A stretch of 6,913 bases of DNA, from positions 1 through 6,913 of the forward strand of contig CACXEC010000043.1 in assembly GCA_902766545.1 (NCBI GenBank), read 5' to 3'. Below are positions 4,764 to 6,913 of the stretch, one piece after another. This stretch comes from an uncultured Erysipelotrichaceae bacterium (GTDB lineage Bacteria; Bacillota_I; Bacilli_A; RF39; UBA660). A program made the translations under genes and the position numbers. The first letter of the stretch is position 1. Each line of letters begins with the position of its first letter. Under the pieces are notes generated by a model that saw nothing but the letters and a program-made list of their open reading frames with translations, ran no database searches and had not been told where the DNA came from.

Positions 4764-6392
4764 TTAATCACCTAAAACCATCTTTCTAATTAACAAATAA
4801 TCTTTTTCATCTAAATTAGAATTATAAATTAGTGCGTAAAACAAAGCTTTACTTTCATCAACATTATGTTGAACTAATACTTTAAAAACACTATAAGTTT
4901 TTAATCTAGAAATAATTGTATTATTAAATTTAAACTCATGTTTTCTTTTTATTTTAGCAGTTGTTGCATCGCCAAACAAAATAGGTCTTTTTCCTTCCTC
5001 GATAGAATCCAAAATAGGATAATCACTTATCAAATATCTTATTTCCTCTTCAGTTATAGGTTTTCTATCAATTCTTATATAATCATTATATTCTTCATTA
5101 ATATAATCATTTAAACTTTCTTGCCAAATATTTAAATCATTTTTATAAGCATAGTATAATCTTTTTATAATTAGAGACTTTAAATTCTTAATCTCATTGC
5201 CAGAAAAAATATAATTACTAAAACCTGATTCAATAAAGAAATCAAGCATAATATCAATATTGTCATTACCAATTACCGATAAGCTTTCATAATCAATTTC
5301 TCTAAAACTAAATCCATAACTATCTAATATTTGAAAATTTTTTAATAGCTTATTTGTACTAATTGCAAAGATTTTGGGAATAATTTTTAATAATTCTTCA
5401 ATATTAAGTTCATTATTAACAAAAATAGATATTTTATTTTTATTATATTCATATGAATTAAAGAAAAATGAAATATTTTCTCTAATCATTAAATCCAAAT
5501 CTCCATTATAAGATAAAATTAGTTCACAATTACTTTTGAAATTATCAAAAGGTTTAACAAAAATAGAACATCCTCTATTAATTAATGAAATAATTGAATT
5601 TTTATTAAGCTTTATCTTTTTAATATAAGATACCATATTCTTTTTGATAGAATCATCAATGGCATTAACTATGTTTAATGCATCACTATAAATCAAATCC
5701 GGATTAATATCCAGCTTTTCTAAAAAATCAAACTCTTTTTTTAACTTTTTCTTTTTCTCTTTAACAAATTCAAAGCTTTGAGGCGCCAAATAATTAAAGT
5801 CATCATTTGATTCAGATCCTTTAGATAAATCATCAGAATTATTTTCAGATTTAAAAATAATCTTATAATTATATTCATTTAAAAATGACATTATTTCATC
5901 AAGTTTTTTATTTGAATTTTCGATTTCAAATTTTTTAACCCCCATCTCAATAATATAATAATCATTCTTATTTAATGGTTTATTATTTTTTAATCGTTTT
6001 TTTAATGATTCAATATCTTTATTTTTTTGCTTTCTTTGATTATCAATATCGGTTTCATAATTGTCAATAAATTGTTTAATTAAATAAATAAATCTTCCAA
6101 TGTCTTCTCTTTGACTATCACTTATAGGAATCTCAATGTTTTCATTTTGATTTAATTGTTCTAAGCTTTTAATATAAATTAGCGAAGCTAAAAATGATTC
6201 AAAATTATTATCTTTTGCAACTATTTTAGCAATAGCATCCTCATCAAAGTCTAAAAGAATTTTATTATAATATGCTTGATCATCATTACTTTTTTGTAAA
6301 ACGTCTTGTAAAAAAGCAATATCAAAGGAATTTTCATTTTTTAAATCATCAACCGAAATTTTATCTAATAGATTTAATATATAATCCTTCAT
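4764..6392 (-). CDS. Unknown 542-residue helical-repeat protein
   Basis: I do not recognise a named family. The protein appears helical and soluble. Residues 1-115 are an acidic helical region, 118-136 a charged coiled-coil-like stretch, and 184-200 a Ser/Asn/Asp-rich linker. From about 228 to 395 there are about five loosely repeated units near 32 residues: cores near NPDLIYSDAL (230), SIFVKPFDNF (276), SFFFNSYEYN (308), PKIFAISTNKLL (339) and SVIGNDNIDI (372), several followed by a leucine-rich helix ending in YG or SGF. A distinct end domain follows, with KRPILFGDATTAKIKRKHEF (468-487) and IISRLKTYSVFKVL (493-506). The ATG at 6392 has an AGGAG site that overlaps the upstream stop, and only eight bases separate the genes. 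Such solenoids often bind nucleic acid or proteins; the function here is unknown. Confidence 0.85.
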   Translation of the reverse strand: MKDYILNLLDKISVDDLKNENSFDIAFLQDVLQKSNDDQAYYNKILLDFDEDAIAKIVAKDNNFESFLASLIYIKSLEQLNQNENIEIPISDSQREDIGRFIYLIKQFIDNYETDIDNQRKQKNKDIESLKKRLKNNKPLNKNDYYIIEMGVKKFEIENSNKKLDEIMSFLNEYNYKIIFKSENNSDDLSKGSESNDDFNYLAPQSFEFVKEKKKKLKKEFDFLEKLDINPDLIYSDALNIVNAIDDSIKKNMVSYIKKIKLNKNSIISLINRGCSIFVKPFDNFKSNCELILSYNGDLDLMIRENISFFFNSYEYNKNKISIFVNNELNIEELLKIIPKIFAISTNKLLKNFQILDSYGFSFREIDYESLSVIGNDNIDIMLDFFIESGFSNYIFSGNEIKNLKSLIIKRLYYAYKNDLNIWQESLNDYINEEYNDYIRIDRKPITEEEIRYLISDYPILDSIEEGKRPILFGDATTAKIKRKHEFKFNNTIISRLKTYSVFKVLVQHNVDESKALFYALIYNSNLDEKDYLLIRKMVLGD

Positions 6393-6400
6393 AGCTGCTC

Positions 6401-6913
6401 CTATTCTATTTTGCCTTTTAATGTTCTATATACTTCAACATATTCTTTAATATTTTCTTCGTATGTTTTATTTACCTTAGGTATATCTAGTGTATTTTTA
6501 TACTTTTCAAGTTCGTTATGAAGCGCAATTAAAATAGATACAATTTGATATTTAATCGTATTACTATCATTAGAGTTTATGCTTTGTGCTAAATATGCAT
6601 TAAAAGCCTTTTCGTCTACATTATCAATCAATTCTTTTTCATCAGATAATATTTGTTCAACTTCTTTGATTAAAAAGTTATCTTCTACACTATCTACTTT
6701 ATCATCAGATACTTTATATAATTCATTTAATTCATCAGCTAATTTACTTGAATCAATTTTAACATGTTTTTTACGTTCATCAGATATATTAATCAAGGAA
6801 ATGCCAATTTCTTTTTTAATTTGCCATTTTTCATAATCACCAAACGATAAGATATCAAGTAAATTATTAAATTCATCAAGATCATGTGGTGGCTTAATTA
6901 ACACATTCCCAGC
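6401..6913 (-). CDS. C-terminal part of an unknown protein, cut by the window edge
   Basis: The frame is open from the window edge (reading AGNVLIKPPHDLDEF...) for 170 residues to a TAG stop. A GTG at 6904 could be read as a start, but no ribosome binding site precedes it and the frame continues upstream without a stop, so this is most likely the end of a longer protein. The visible part is acidic and helical: a Leu/Asp-rich segment with FGDYEKWQIKKEIG, then a long Asp/Glu/Lys-rich stretch, and a last helical stretch near LIALHNELEKYK. No motif is recognised and no membrane segment is seen. Its stop overlaps the ribosome binding site of the next gene eight bases away, so it belongs to the same operon as the two unknown genes that follow. 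Confidence 0.8.
   Translation of the reverse strand, partial: AGNVLIKPPHDLDEFNNLLDILSFGDYEKWQIKKEIGISLINISDERKKHVKIDSSKLADELNELYKVSDDKVDSVEDNFLIKEVEQILSDEKELIDNVDEKAFNAYLAQSINSNDSNTIKYQIVSILIALHNELEKYKNTLDIPKVNKTYEENIKEYVEVYRTLKGKIE

Noticed and set aside
4763..4771. GTG start adding three residues to the 97-residue gene
   Set aside because: The GTG is part of the AGGTGA ribosome binding site that serves the ATG at 4762.
4469..6392. The 97-residue gene as a frameshifted tail of the 542-residue protein
   Set aside because: It has its own well placed ribosome binding site and ATG after a clean TAA, and the upstream protein ends in a compact domain.
6579..6836. 85-residue plus-strand frame
   Set aside because: It is antisense to the first unknown gene; the Ser/Leu-rich translation reflects the Asp/Glu/Lys codons of the real strand.

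Overview
The window comes from a low-GC, AT-rich bacterium of the Bacillota (Firmicutes)/Mycoplasmatota kind. The evidence is strong AGGAGG-type ribosome binding sites, sigma-A-like TTGACA/TATAAT promoters, a CIRCE operator before a small heat-shock gene, the Firmicutes-style rplM-rpsI pair, and ribosomal proteins and a tRNA-Glu that resemble those of Bacillus. Tryptophan is written as TGG where I checked, and TGA appears as a stop at the end of the 281-residue gene, so nothing points to the mycoplasma code. I cannot name the genus; an uncultured gut-type Bacilli lineage is a guess.

Everything is transcribed from the minus strand, so the biological order runs from the right end of the window to the left. 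First come three tightly packed genes of unknown function (6913 to 4469), the first of which is cut by the window edge. They are followed by hsp20 under its own CIRCE-controlled promoter (4465 to 3982) and a single tRNA-Glu gene with anticodon CUC, with its own promoter and terminator (3974 to 3828). Next is a two-gene operon of an unknown 281-residue protein overlapping a glutamyl-tRNA synthetase (3816 to 1270), then the ribosomal protein operon rplM-rpsI with a leader that may fold over its ribosome binding site (1268 to 236). Last is the start of another gene (124 to 1), whose promoter is preceded by three 11-bp-spaced copies of a small palindrome.

Most of the window is translation housekeeping: a glutamate tRNA, the enzyme that charges it, and two ribosomal proteins, with compact terminator/promoter junctions between units. 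The least explained parts are the three-gene unknown operon, two of whose proteins show about 30-residue helical repeats resembling mTERF-type solenoids; the unknown protein coupled to GluRS; and the phased palindrome array near position 180. No mobile element, CRISPR array or rRNA was seen. No gene-free stretch exceeds 300 bases; the longest is about 160 bases (125 to 284) and its contents are listed.
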